A stretch of 49,164 nucleotides of DNA from Ruthenibacterium sp. (GTDB lineage Bacteria; Bacillota; Clostridia; Oscillospirales; Ruminococcaceae), in NCBI GenBank assembly GCA_020025235.1, contig JAHHSL010000009.1, positions 1 through 49,164 on the forward strand, written 5' to 3'. Below are positions 31,961 through 40,338 of this stretch, in pieces. Below the pieces are notes generated by a model. That model made no database searches. It saw nothing but the letters and a program-made list of their open reading frames with translations, and was not told the origin of the DNA. The first letter of the stretch is position 1. The number at the start of each line of letters is the position of its first letter. A program made the translations under genes and the position numbers.

Positions 31961-34900
31961 GTGAAATTTGATCCGGAATTTCTGAAGGACCCGCGCGTGT
32001 TTGCGGTGAACCGTCTGCCGGCGCACGCATCATTTACCGTGCTGGACGCCGAAGGCAGCGCGCTGGAAAAAACGCTGGACGGCACATGGAAATTTTGTTA
32101 CGCAAAGACGCCGGAACAGGCGCCTGAGGAGTTTTATAAAGAAGGATATGATGTTTCCGGCTGGGACGATATCGCCGTGCCGGGTTATATCCAGATGCAG
32201 GGGGACGGTAAATACGGCCGTCCGCAGTATGTCAACGTGCAGTACCCGTGGGACGGTGTGGAAGCGCTGACCCCGCCGCAGTTTCCGCAGAAATTTGCGC
32301 CGGTCGGCTGCTATGTGCGGCAGTTCACCGTGCCGGAAGGCTGGCACAACAGCGTGTGCATCCGGTTTGACGGCGTGGAAACGGCGTTTGCGCTGTGGTG
32401 CAACGGCGAATTTGTCGGATACAGCGAGGACAGCTTCACCCCGGCGGAATTCGATCTGACGCAGGCGGTGTACCGCGAGCGCCCCAATACGCTGGCAGTG
32501 CGTGTATACCGCTATTCTTCGGCAAGCTGGCTGGAGGATCAGGATTTCTGGCGGATGTCCGGCATTTTCAGAAGCGTCGCGCTCTTTGAAAAGCGGGAGA
32601 CGCATTTTGACGATATCCACATGGAGCCGGAGCTTTCCGATGATTTTTCCGCCGGAACACTGCGCGCAGAAATCACAGTGGGCGGACGGCAGAGCGGCAG
32701 CATCACGCTGGACGCCGACGGCAAAAGCGTATCGCAGCCCATTGAGGGCGCGAGCGTGGTGCTGGAAATCCCGGTGGAGCAGCCGCGCCTTTGGAGCGCC
32801 GAAGCACCGGAACGGTATCCGTACGAGCTGACGCTGTGGGATGAACACGGGACGCTGCTGGAAACCGTGTGCGGCAAAGCGGGCTTCCGCCGGTTCGAGC
32901 TTTCCGACGGCGTGATGAAGCTCAACGGCAGCCGCATCGTATTCAAGGGCGTGAACCGCCACGAATGGAGCTGCCGTTCGGGCAGAAGCGTTTCGCTTGA
33001 GGAAATGGAACAGGATATCCGCACGATGAAGCAGAACAACATCAATGCGGTGCGCACGAGCCATTACCCCAACCGCACGGAATGGTACGATCTGTGCGAT
33101 GAATACGGCATCTATGTGATCGACGAGACGAATCTGGAAACGCACGGGACATGGGCGAAGCCCACGCGGGAGGAAATGATCGCCTGTGCGATCCCGGGCG
33201 ACCGCCCTGAATGGCTCCCGGCTGTGCTGGACCGCGCAAACAGCATGCTGCAGCGCGACAAGAATCATCCGAGCATCCTGATCTGGAGCTGCGGCAACGA
33301 AAGCTTCGGCGGCGATGATATCTATGAGATGAGCCGATTCTTCCATGAAGCAGACCCGACAAGGCTTGTGCATTACGAGGGCATTTTCAATGACCGCCGC
33401 CGTCCGATGACAAGCGACATGGAAAGCCAGATGTACACCCCGGCGGCGCAGGTGGCGGAATTTATCATGCTGCACCCCGAAAAGCCGTTCATCCTGTGCG
33501 AATACATGCACGCCATGGGTACTTCCTGCGGCGATATGAAAGCATATACCCGCATGACGGATGAGATCCGCGCCTATCAGGGCGGTTTTATCTGGGATTT
33601 TGTGGATCAGGGCATCGAAACGACCAACTGCAGGGGCGAACGGTATTTTGCCTACGGCGGCGATTTCGGCGACCGCCCCAGCGACCTTGAATTTGTAGGC
33701 AACGGCCTGCTGCTTGCCGACCGCACGCCGACACCGAAGCTGGCAGAAGCGAAAGCGTGTTATCAGGATTTCGATCTGTTCCCCGATGAATCGGGTGTGA
33801 CGCTGAAGAATAAAACGCTGTTCACGAATGCATCGGAGTATGTGCTCAAGATCGAGCAGCAGCGCAACGGCAGCTGCATCAAAACAAGCGAGTGCGTCGT
33901 TCTGGCAGAACCGGGCGAAACCGTGCGGCTGAATCTGCCGCTTGCCGTGCCGCAGACACCGGGCGAATACACGGTGAATGCATCGCTGTGCCTGCGCGAG
34001 GATACCGCATGGGGGGAAAAAGGCCATTGCGTGGCATTCGGGCAGTATTATGTATCGCGCAAAGCGGAAAAGGCGGAATGCACCCTGCCGGTCGAACTGG
34101 TGGAGGGCGACCAGAACATCGGCGTTTCCGGCCGGGATTTCAGCCTGCTGTTTGCGAAAAGAGCGCGCGGCGGTTCGATCATTTCCTACAAGTGGAAGGG
34201 AACCGAGCTTCTGCAGCGTCCGATCGAGCTGAACTTCTGGCGCGCACCGACGGACAATGATACCGCGTGCGATATGGAGCGCGATCATCTTGCGTTCAAG
34301 ACGGCGGGGCTTTATGCACGCCTGCGGGACGCACGGGCAGAAAAGGACGGCGAAAAGGTGCACATCCGTGCCCGTTATACGCTTGCGGACGGTACACACA
34401 CCAATGTGCATTATGTCGTGACCGGCGACGGGCGCGTACAGGCGACGCTGAAATGGAAGGGCAAAACCGTGGAAAGCGTGCCGGAATTCGGGCTGATGCT
34501 GACGATGCCGGCAGAATATCATCGCGTGACGTACTACGGTCTTGGCCCGGGCGAAAGCTATTCCGATTTCACGCAGAGCACACACCGCGGCACGTTCTGC
34601 TTTGACGCGCAGACGGCGCTGCAGCCGTATTTCACCCCGCAGGAAAGCGGTGCACGCACCGGCGTATGCGCGGCGACCGTCACCGATGAAACGGGATTCG
34701 GCCTTTGCATTTCCGGCGAGGAGATCATGCTGAGCGCACTGAGCTATACCCCGCATGAAATCGAAAATGCAAAGCATCAGTATGAACTGCCCCCGCAGGT
34801 GAAAACGGTGGTGCGGTGCGCAAAGGGACAGCTGGGCATCGGCGGTGACAACACATGGGGCGCAAAGCCGCATGCGCCGTTCCACCTGAAGCTGCAGAAA

Positions 34901-34978
34901 AATGACACATTCCGTTTTGCATTCGGCGGGACAGGTGCTGCAAACGGGCAAAAGGAAAATGAGGGAGAAGAAGAATGA
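31961..34978 (+). CDS. lacZ: beta-galactosidase (glycoside hydrolase family 2)
   Basis: Cytoplasmic LacZ-type enzyme hydrolysing terminal beta-galactosides such as lactose. All domains are present in 1005 residues: N-terminal jelly roll (sugar-binding, DGVETAFALWCNGEFVGYS), Ig-like domain, TIM barrel (INAVRTSHYPNRTEWYDLCD) with the acid/base E447 in SCGNESFGG and nucleophile E514 in ILCEYMHAMG, then the C-terminal bgal_small_N domain. No signal peptide. GTG 31961 has AAAAGGAGG (31945-31953) at 7 nt. The next gene overlaps by 4 nt (ATGA). No sugar transporter or regulator gene is adjacent. Confidence 0.96.
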   Translation: MKFDPEFLKDPRVFAVNRLPAHASFTVLDAEGSALEKTLDGTWKFCYAKTPEQAPEEFYKEGYDVSGWDDIAVPGYIQMQGDGKYGRPQYVNVQYPWDGVEALTPPQFPQKFAPVGCYVRQFTVPEGWHNSVCIRFDGVETAFALWCNGEFVGYSEDSFTPAEFDLTQAVYRERPNTLAVRVYRYSSASWLEDQDFWRMSGIFRSVALFEKRETHFDDIHMEPELSDDFSAGTLRAEITVGGRQSGSITLDADGKSVSQPIEGASVVLEIPVEQPRLWSAEAPERYPYELTLWDEHGTLLETVCGKAGFRRFELSDGVMKLNGSRIVFKGVNRHEWSCRSGRSVSLEEMEQDIRTMKQNNINAVRTSHYPNRTEWYDLCDEYGIYVIDETNLETHGTWAKPTREEMIACAIPGDRPEWLPAVLDRANSMLQRDKNHPSILIWSCGNESFGGDDIYEMSRFFHEADPTRLVHYEGIFNDRRRPMTSDMESQMYTPAAQVAEFIMLHPEKPFILCEYMHAMGTSCGDMKAYTRMTDEIRAYQGGFIWDFVDQGIETTNCRGERYFAYGGDFGDRPSDLEFVGNGLLLADRTPTPKLAEAKACYQDFDLFPDESGVTLKNKTLFTNASEYVLKIEQQRNGSCIKTSECVVLAEPGETVRLNLPLAVPQTPGEYTVNASLCLREDTAWGEKGHCVAFGQYYVSRKAEKAECTLPVELVEGDQNIGVSGRDFSLLFAKRARGGSIISYKWKGTELLQRPIELNFWRAPTDNDTACDMERDHLAFKTAGLYARLRDARAEKDGEKVHIRARYTLADGTHTNVHYVVTGDGRVQATLKWKGKTVESVPEFGLMLTMPAEYHRVTYYGLGPGESYSDFTQSTHRGTFCFDAQTALQPYFTPQESGARTGVCAATVTDETGFGLCISGEEIMLSALSYTPHEIENAKHQYELPPQVKTVVRCAKGQLGIGGDNTWGAKPHAPFHLKLQKNDTFRFAFGGTGAANGQKENEGEEE

Positions 34979-35460
34979 AAGGGTTCAATTCCCGTATTTT
35001 GGTTACGATCGTTATTATGCTGCTGATCCCGTTTATCCTGTTCAGTCTGGGACGTGCCAAGGTGAAGATCAGCGACGATCCGCTGAGCGAGGGCATCGTG
35101 GAGCGCTGGGGCGCAGCGCTGCCCGCGGGCTTTACCAAGGAATCGGTGGAGCACATCGCGGACGGCAAGGGCTACAATTTCGCAAAGCTGCACTTTGAAA
35201 AGGAAATTTCCGATATCCTTGCCAAGTGGGAAGTGCCGGACGAAACCGTAAAAACGGCGTTTGATGCAGTGATCGACGCACAGCTTGCCGATGAAAAGAC
35301 GAGCGCAGAGGACGCGGCTTTCATCGAACAGAACCGTCCGGACTGGAGCCTTGAATACAAGGCATTTATGCTGACGGATGAAGAAAAGCCGGGTGCACGG
35401 CTGCTCTTGTGTTATCAGGTGCAGACGCAGACGATGATCGTGGCAGAAGAACAGAAATGA
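34975..35460 (+). CDS. small membrane-anchored protein of unknown function
   Basis: Not recognised. 161 residues: a basic start, one hydrophobic helix (~7-26, ILVTIVIMLLIPFILFSLGR) as signal-anchor, then a polar, mostly helical domain that would face outside. There is no lipobox cysteine and no recognised catalytic motif. ATG 34975 overlaps the lacZ stop (ATGA) and is preceded by a GAGGGAGAAGAA site inside lacZ, so its translation is coupled to that of lacZ. A strong terminator follows 76 nt later. Confidence 0.72.
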   Translation: MKGFNSRILVTIVIMLLIPFILFSLGRAKVKISDDPLSEGIVERWGAALPAGFTKESVEHIADGKGYNFAKLHFEKEISDILAKWEVPDETVKTAFDAVIDAQLADEKTSAEDAAFIEQNRPDWSLEYKAFMLTDEEKPGARLLLCYQVQTQTMIVAEEQK

Positions 35461-35536
35461 TCCGTTTTGCAGAAAACGGCAGAAAAAACCGGAAGGATCC
35501 GCGCAGGCAAAGCGGAATCAGGCCGGTGAAAGCATC

Positions 35537-35576
35537 AAAAAACGTGAGGCAGAGAATGATCTGCCTCACGTTTTTT
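35537..35576. terminator. bidirectional terminator between lacZ unit and yifB
   Basis: AAAAAACGTGAGGCAGA (35537-35553) and its exact complement (35560-35576) form a 17-bp stem with a 6-nt loop; poly-A and poly-T flanks serve both convergent transcripts. Confidence 0.92.
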
Positions 35577-35612
35577 ATATTCGGCGGCCGCATCGTGCGG
35601 CTGCACCGAGCG

Positions 35613-37142
35613 TTATTTATCATACCAGTATTTGCGGTCAAGGTTGCGGTACTGCACCGCTTCGCTGACGTGCTGCGCTTCGATGCGCTCGCTGCCGTCA
35701 AGGTCTGCGATCGTGCGGCTGACTTTCAGAATCCTATCATACGCGCGCGCGGAAAGCGACATGCGTTCAAAGGCGGAACGCAGGATGCGGTCGGCATCGG
35801 GCGCAAGGCGGCACACACGGCGCATCATGGCACTGGGAAGCTGCGCGTTGCAGCGGATGCCGGTGCCTTCGTAGCGATGCTGCTGCACGGCGCGTGCGGC
35901 AAGGACGCGCTTGCGGATATCGGCGCTGCATTCGCCGTCCGCATCGCCGGAAAGATCGGCGTATTCCACGGGGGCGACCTCCACATGAAGGTCGATGCGG
36001 TCAAGCAGCGGGCCGGAAATGCGCTGCAGATACCGCTCTATGGCATAGGGCGTGCAGGTGCATTCGCGCGTGGGATGACCGAAATACCCGCACGGGCAGG
36101 GGTTCATGGCGGCGACAAGCATGATACGGCACGGGAAGGATGCGTTGCCGGATACGCGGCTGACCGTCACCGCGCCGTCCTCCAGTGGCTGGCGCAGGAT
36201 CTCGAGTGCATCGCGGTGAAATTCCGGCAGTTCGTCCAGAAACAGCACGCCGTTGTGCGCAAGGCTCACTTCGCCGGGGCGCGGGATGCTGCCGCCGCCG
36301 ATCAGTCCGGCGGCACTGACGGAATGATGCGGGGCGCGGAACGGGCGCGTGCGGATCAGCCCGGCATCGTGCGCGGCAAGCGACGCGACCGAATAGACCT
36401 TGGTGGTTTCGATCGCCTCCTCACGCGAAAGCGGCGGAAGGATCCCCGGCATGCGGCGTGCCAGCATGGATTTGCCGGTGCCGGGCGCACCGATCAGAAG
36501 GACATTGTGCCCGCCCGCTGCGGCAATCTCCATGGCACGGCGCGCTTCGTACTGCCCGCGCACATCGGAAAAATCGGGCACGTCCTCAACGCCGCACGGT
36601 ACAAATTCCGTGCTCTGCAAAGGGGTGATCGGTTCTTCGCCGCGCAGATGACGCACAGCGTCCAGCGCCGTATGCACCGGATACACGGAGATTTCCTCCA
36701 CGGCGGCGGCCTCCTGCGCGTTTTCTGCCGGAACGAACAGGTGGCGGATGCCGTTTTCCGCCGCGGCAAGCGCCATGGGCAGAACGCCGGAAACCCCGCG
36801 CACGCTGCCGTCGAGCGAAAGTTCGCCGATAAATGCGGTATCAGCCGCCGGCAGCGCAAGCTGGCCGGACGCGCACAGCACCGCAAGCAGAACGGGCAGG
36901 TCATACACCGGGCCGGTTTTGCGGATATCGGCGGGTGCGAGGTTGATCGTGATGCGGCTGACCGGCCATGTGAAGGAAAGATTTTTCAGCGCACTGCGCA
37001 CGCGGTCGGTCGATTCGCGCACGGCGTTATCCGGCAGACCCACGATCGCAAACTGCGGAAGGCCGCCGCTGATGTCGGCTTCCACCGTGACGCCGAAGCC
37101 GTTCAGGGCAAAAACGCCCAGACTGTTGATCCTTGCAAACAT
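35613..37142 (-). CDS. YifB/ComM family Mg chelatase-like AAA+ ATPase
   Basis: 509-residue AAA+ protein. The N-terminal Lon-protease-like fold (starts MFARINSLGVFALNGFGVTV; GLPDNAVRESTDRVRSAL) precedes the ATPase with Walker A GAPGTGKSML, Walker B VLFLDELPEF and the chelatase-type insert MNPCPCGYFG, then a C-terminal Mg_chelatase_C domain (LSARAYDRILKVSRTIADL). ComM of naturally competent bacteria is a branch-migration helicase; the role of Clostridial YifB is untested and no competence genes are near. The start at 37142 has GAGAGGAAC about 12 nt upstream on the minus strand. Single gene, convergent with the lacZ unit. Confidence 0.92.
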   Translation of the reverse strand: MFARINSLGVFALNGFGVTVEADISGGLPQFAIVGLPDNAVRESTDRVRSALKNLSFTWPVSRITINLAPADIRKTGPVYDLPVLLAVLCASGQLALPAADTAFIGELSLDGSVRGVSGVLPMALAAAENGIRHLFVPAENAQEAAAVEEISVYPVHTALDAVRHLRGEEPITPLQSTEFVPCGVEDVPDFSDVRGQYEARRAMEIAAAGGHNVLLIGAPGTGKSMLARRMPGILPPLSREEAIETTKVYSVASLAAHDAGLIRTRPFRAPHHSVSAAGLIGGGSIPRPGEVSLAHNGVLFLDELPEFHRDALEILRQPLEDGAVTVSRVSGNASFPCRIMLVAAMNPCPCGYFGHPTRECTCTPYAIERYLQRISGPLLDRIDLHVEVAPVEYADLSGDADGECSADIRKRVLAARAVQQHRYEGTGIRCNAQLPSAMMRRVCRLAPDADRILRSAFERMSLSARAYDRILKVSRTIADLDGSERIEAQHVSEAVQYRNLDRKYWYDK

Positions 37143-37339
37143 TGTAAGATGATGTTCCTCTCTGCGGGATTTTGGAAAAAGGGAAAATTTTTAAACGAAA
37201 GATGTTGATTTTAGTATAGCCTGTAACATCTTTTTCCACAAGTGTGAATTGACAGGAATCTGTACAGGGCTTATTATAAAGATAACGATAACATTGCACA
37301 TCAACGATGTATGCAAAAGAATACAGGGGGGTCTTATCC

Positions 37340-39052
37340 ATGTATCAGCAGGAATATGAACGGTGGCTTGCCGCCGAGCTGGATGATAAGGATCTGAAGC
37401 CGGAACTCATCAGCATTCAGGGTATTGACGCAGAAATCAAGGATCGCTTTGCGGTCGAACTGGAATTCGGCACAGCCGGTCTGCGCGGCGTTCTGGGCGC
37501 CGGCACCAACCGCATGAACATCTATACCGTGCGCAAGGCAACACAGGGGCTTGCCAATTACCTGAACCGCAGGGATGGCGAAAAAAGCGTCGCGATTTCC
37601 TATGACAGCCGCATCAAGAGCGACGTGTTCGCGCGGGAAGCCGCGCGCGTGCTGGCGGCAAACGGCATCCGCGTGCACATTTACCGCGAGCTGATGCCGG
37701 TGCCCGCACTGAGCTTTGCAACGCGCCATTTGAAATGCGATGCAGGCATCATGGTGACGGCAAGCCACAATCCCGCAAAATACAACGGCTACAAGGCATA
37801 CGGCGCAGACGGCTGCCAGATGACGAGCGAAGCGGCGGACGCCGTGTATGCCGAGATGCAGGCGCTTGATATCTTCAAGGATATCCGTCTGTGCGATTTC
37901 GACGAAGCCGCGGCACAGGGCAAGATCGTCTACATCGGACAGGATACGATCGAAGCACTGTATGAAAACATCAAAGCGCGCAGCGTGCGTCCGGGTCTGT
38001 GCAAAACCGCAGGGCTCAAGCTTGTGTATTCGCCGCTCAACGGTTCCGGCCTTGTGCCTGTGATGCGCGTGCTGCACGATATCGGCATCACGGATATCAC
38101 CGTCGTGCCCGAACAGGAAAAGCCGGACGGCAATTTCCCCACCTGCCCGTACCCCAACCCCGAGATCCGCGAAGCACTGGCGCTTGGCCTTGCTCTGGCA
38201 GAAAAGAACGGCGCCGATCTGATGCTGGCGACCGATCCGGACGCCGACCGCGTGGGCATTGCCGTGCGCTGCAAGGACGGCAGCTATCAGCTGCTTTCCG
38301 GCAACGAGGTCGGCGTGCTGCTGCTGGATTATATCTGCAAGGGCCGCATTGAAAACGGCACGATGCCCGAACGTCCGGTGTGCGTGAAATCCATTGTATC
38401 CACGCCGCTGGCAGACGTGGTTGCGGCGCATTACGGTGTGGAATGCCGCAACGTGCTCACGGGCTTCAAATGGATCGGTGACCAGATCGCAAGACTTGAG
38501 GCCGACGGCGAGGTGGAGCGCTTCATCTTCGGCTTTGAGGAAAGCTACGGCTACCTTTCCGGCAGCTATGTCCGCGACAAGGACGCCGTGGTCGGCTCGA
38601 TGCTGATCTGCGAAATGGCGGCGTATTACCGCAGCATCGGTTCTTCGATCAAGGAAGAGCTGGAGCGCATCTATCAGGAGTACGGCCGTTACCTCAACAA
38701 GGTGAACAGCTATGAGTTCCCGGGACTTTCCGGCATGGAGACGATGACGGGCATCATGTCCCGCCTGCGTGATAATCCCCCGGCAGATTTTGCGGGGTAT
38801 AAGGTCGTGTCGGTATCCGATTACAAAACCGGCGTAAAGACGGATACGGCAACCGGCAAAACGGAAAAGATCGACCTGCCCGCGGCAAACGTGCTGATCT
38901 ATGCGCTGGAAGGCGGCGCAAGTGTTGTGGTGCGTCCTTCCGGCACGGAGCCGAAGATCAAAACCTACTTTACAACATTGGGCAAAGACCTTGCCGAAGC
39001 CGAAGCACAGCAGAAGCAGCTTGCTGCCGCAGTGGAGCCGCTGCTGAAATAA
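37340..39052 (+). CDS. pgcA: alpha-phosphoglucomutase / phospho-sugar mutase
   Basis: Interconverts glucose-1-phosphate and glucose-6-phosphate (PgcA type); phosphomannomutase activity is possible. Four-domain alpha-D-phosphohexomutase fold in 570 residues: phosphoserine loop TASHNPAKYNGYKAYG (S142), metal loop DPDADRVGIA, sugar loop GFEESYGYLSG, and the C-terminal phosphate-binding RPSGTEPKIK. ATG 37340 has AGGGGGGT upstream at about 8 nt; the open frame to 37307 adds 11 non-family residues. Supplies UDP-glucose and cell-wall precursors. It diverges from yifB. Confidence 0.93.
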   Translation: MYQQEYERWLAAELDDKDLKPELISIQGIDAEIKDRFAVELEFGTAGLRGVLGAGTNRMNIYTVRKATQGLANYLNRRDGEKSVAISYDSRIKSDVFAREAARVLAANGIRVHIYRELMPVPALSFATRHLKCDAGIMVTASHNPAKYNGYKAYGADGCQMTSEAADAVYAEMQALDIFKDIRLCDFDEAAAQGKIVYIGQDTIEALYENIKARSVRPGLCKTAGLKLVYSPLNGSGLVPVMRVLHDIGITDITVVPEQEKPDGNFPTCPYPNPEIREALALGLALAEKNGADLMLATDPDADRVGIAVRCKDGSYQLLSGNEVGVLLLDYICKGRIENGTMPERPVCVKSIVSTPLADVVAAHYGVECRNVLTGFKWIGDQIARLEADGEVERFIFGFEESYGYLSGSYVRDKDAVVGSMLICEMAAYYRSIGSSIKEELERIYQEYGRYLNKVNSYEFPGLSGMETMTGIMSRLRDNPPADFAGYKVVSVSDYKTGVKTDTATGKTEKIDLPAANVLIYALEGGASVVVRPSGTEPKIKTYFTTLGKDLAEAEAQQKQLAAAVEPLLK

Positions 39053-39074
39053 GAACGGCAAAAGCAAAAAAAGC

Positions 39075-39103
39075 TTGCATTTGCGGGCAGAACGTGGTAA
39101 AAT
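39075..39103 (+). promoter_or_regulatory. promoter of rpmE
   Basis: TTGCAT (39075-39080), 17-nt spacer, TAAAAT (39098-39103); the predicted leader is about 130 nt. Confidence 0.65.
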
Positions 39104-39109
39104 ACTAGA

Positions 39110-39238
39110 GCAATCGTTCCGATGGCTGCTCCGTACGCACAGGATGGTGTACGCTGGTAGCCTCCAAATGAAGGTTGTGATGAGCGCCATGTATTGAGCA
39201 TGGGCTCCCTGAAGTCATAAACCAGAAAGAGGTGAAAC
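39110..39238 (+). promoter_or_regulatory. structured leader of rpmE (possible L31 autoregulatory leader)
   Basis: The leader folds into at least two hairpins: CGTA-CAC paired with GTG-TACG near 39132-39153, and GAGC-CCATG paired with CATGG-GCTC (39182-39207). Ribosomal protein L31 leaders that bind their own product are described in several phyla; assignment here rests on position and structure only. Confidence 0.4.
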
Positions 39239-39240
39239 TA

Positions 39241-39444
39241 ATGAAAGAGGGCATCCATCCGAAGTATGAGGACGCTGTGATCACCTGCGCATGCGGCAAC
39301 GTGATCCACACCCGTTCCACCAAGAAGGAAATCCACGTCGAAGTTTGCAACAAATGCCATCCGTTCTACACGGGCAAGCAGAAGCTGGTCGATACCGGCG
39401 GACGTGTTGATCGCTTCAAGAAGCGTTTCAATCTGGGCGAGTAA
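39241..39444 (+). CDS. rpmE: 50S ribosomal protein L31 (zinc-binding form)
   Basis: 67-residue large-subunit protein bridging the central protuberance and the 30S head. It begins MKEGIHPKYEDAVITCACGN; the zinc ligands CAC and CNKC, then HPFYTGKQKLVDTGGRVDRF, show the C+ (zinc) paralogue. ATG 39241 follows AAAGAGG (39225-39231); GTG 39232 directly abuts that site and is unlikely. It has two stops in a row (TAATAA) and a strong terminator 11 nt after the stop. The non-zinc paralogue ykcE/ytiA type is not in the window. Confidence 0.97.
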   Translation: MKEGIHPKYEDAVITCACGNVIHTRSTKKEIHVEVCNKCHPFYTGKQKLVDTGGRVDRFKKRFNLGE

Positions 39445-39455
39445 TAAGTTCCTTG

Positions 39456-39489
39456 CAAAGGGCGGTTTGAATGAACCGCCCTTTGTTTT
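39456..39489 (+). terminator. terminator after rpmE
   Basis: CAAAGGGCGGTT and AACCGCCCTTTG form a perfect 12-bp stem with a TGAATG loop, followed by TTTTG. Confidence 0.9.
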
Positions 39490-39586
39490 GTATTCAAAAA
39501 CAAAATGACGTGCCGAAATGTGCAAAGCAAAGCGGTTTTGCCCATGCCGATACGTCATTTGCAGCAAATAAGAGGGAGGGCACACG

Positions 39587-40207
39587 GTGGAGGCATACAA
39601 AACGATCCAGGGCGTTTCGACAGCGCGCATCGAGGAAAAGAAATCGGAATTCATTTCGCATGCGGCGTTTGTGGATACGGAAGAAAAAGCGCTTGATTTT
39701 CTGAACCGGATCCGCGCAGAGCACCGCACGGCAAACCACAATGTCTATGCATATGTGCTGCGCGACGGTGCGCGCATGCGCTATTCCGATGACGGGGAAC
39801 CGGCCAAAACATCGGGTCTGCCCACGCTGGAGGCGATCCAGCACGCGGGGCTTGTGGACTGTATTGTTGTGACGACGCGCTATTTCGGCGGCACGCTGCT
39901 GGGAACCGGCGGGCTGGTGCGCGCCTACACGGCGGCTGCTGCGGCGGCGCTGGCTGCGGCAAAGCAGGTGACGGTGCAGGTGTGCGTAAAGGGCAGCCTG
40001 TGCATCGAATACCCGCTTTATGAAATGGCGAACAAGCTGATTGCCGAATCCGGCGCACAGCTGCAGGAGGCAGAATTTTCCGATAAGGTGCGCATCCCGT
40101 TTGTGATGCTGGAAACCGGACGCGATGCACTGGCGCTGAAATTGCGCGAATTGTGTCGGGGAAAGGCGGATCTTACCTTTTCGGACCCGTATTTTGCACC
40201 GTTTTAA
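39587..40207 (+). CDS. YigZ/IMPACT family protein
   Basis: 206-residue member of the UPF0029/IMPACT family. The N-terminal domain has the signature TARIEEKKSEFISHAAFVD, ANHNVYAYVL, SDDGEPAKTSGLPTLEAI and the conserved TRYFGGTLLGTGGLVRAY. The C-terminal DUF1949 ferredoxin-like domain (~135-206) follows. The biochemical role is unsettled; eukaryotic IMPACT inhibits the Gcn2 activator, and bacterial forms may bind nucleic acid. The GTG start at 39587 is 6-7 nt after AGAGGGAGGG (39571-39580). The Ala-rich stretch (YTAAAAAALAAAKQV) is normal for this helix. Followed by dgt after a 131-nt gap. Confidence 0.92.
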   Translation: MEAYKTIQGVSTARIEEKKSEFISHAAFVDTEEKALDFLNRIRAEHRTANHNVYAYVLRDGARMRYSDDGEPAKTSGLPTLEAIQHAGLVDCIVVTTRYFGGTLLGTGGLVRAYTAAAAAALAAAKQVTVQVCVKGSLCIEYPLYEMANKLIAESGAQLQEAEFSDKVRIPFVMLETGRDALALKLRELCRGKADLTFSDPYFAPF

Positions 40208-40243
40208 AAAAATCCGGAAAAAATAGAGGGAAACGCCCGAAGA

Positions 40244-40264
40244 TGTCGTATAGTGTATATGACA
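40244..40264. promoter_or_regulatory. palindrome upstream of dgt
   Basis: Arms TGTCGTATA and TATATGACA with a 3-nt centre, eight of nine positions complementary. It lies 75 nt before dgt and contains TATAGT and TATATG hexamers. It may be a regulator site or part of a promoter; the regulator is unknown. Confidence 0.3.
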
Positions 40265-40338
40265 GCACTTTTTTATCCACGAACGCGGATGCTTTTTTCC
40301 GGCATCGGAACGCCGCGGCAAAGAAAAGAGGGCGCTTC

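Noticed and set aside
32030..34951. 973-codon open frame on the minus strand inside lacZ
   Set aside because: It is fully antisense to an unmistakable GH2 beta-galactosidase; its His/Arg/Cys-rich product has no domain logic, and long antisense frames are common in this GC-rich sequence.
35409..37208. 599-codon plus-strand frame opposite yifB
   Set aside because: Antisense shadow of the YifB ATPase, whose Walker motifs are intact on the minus strand.
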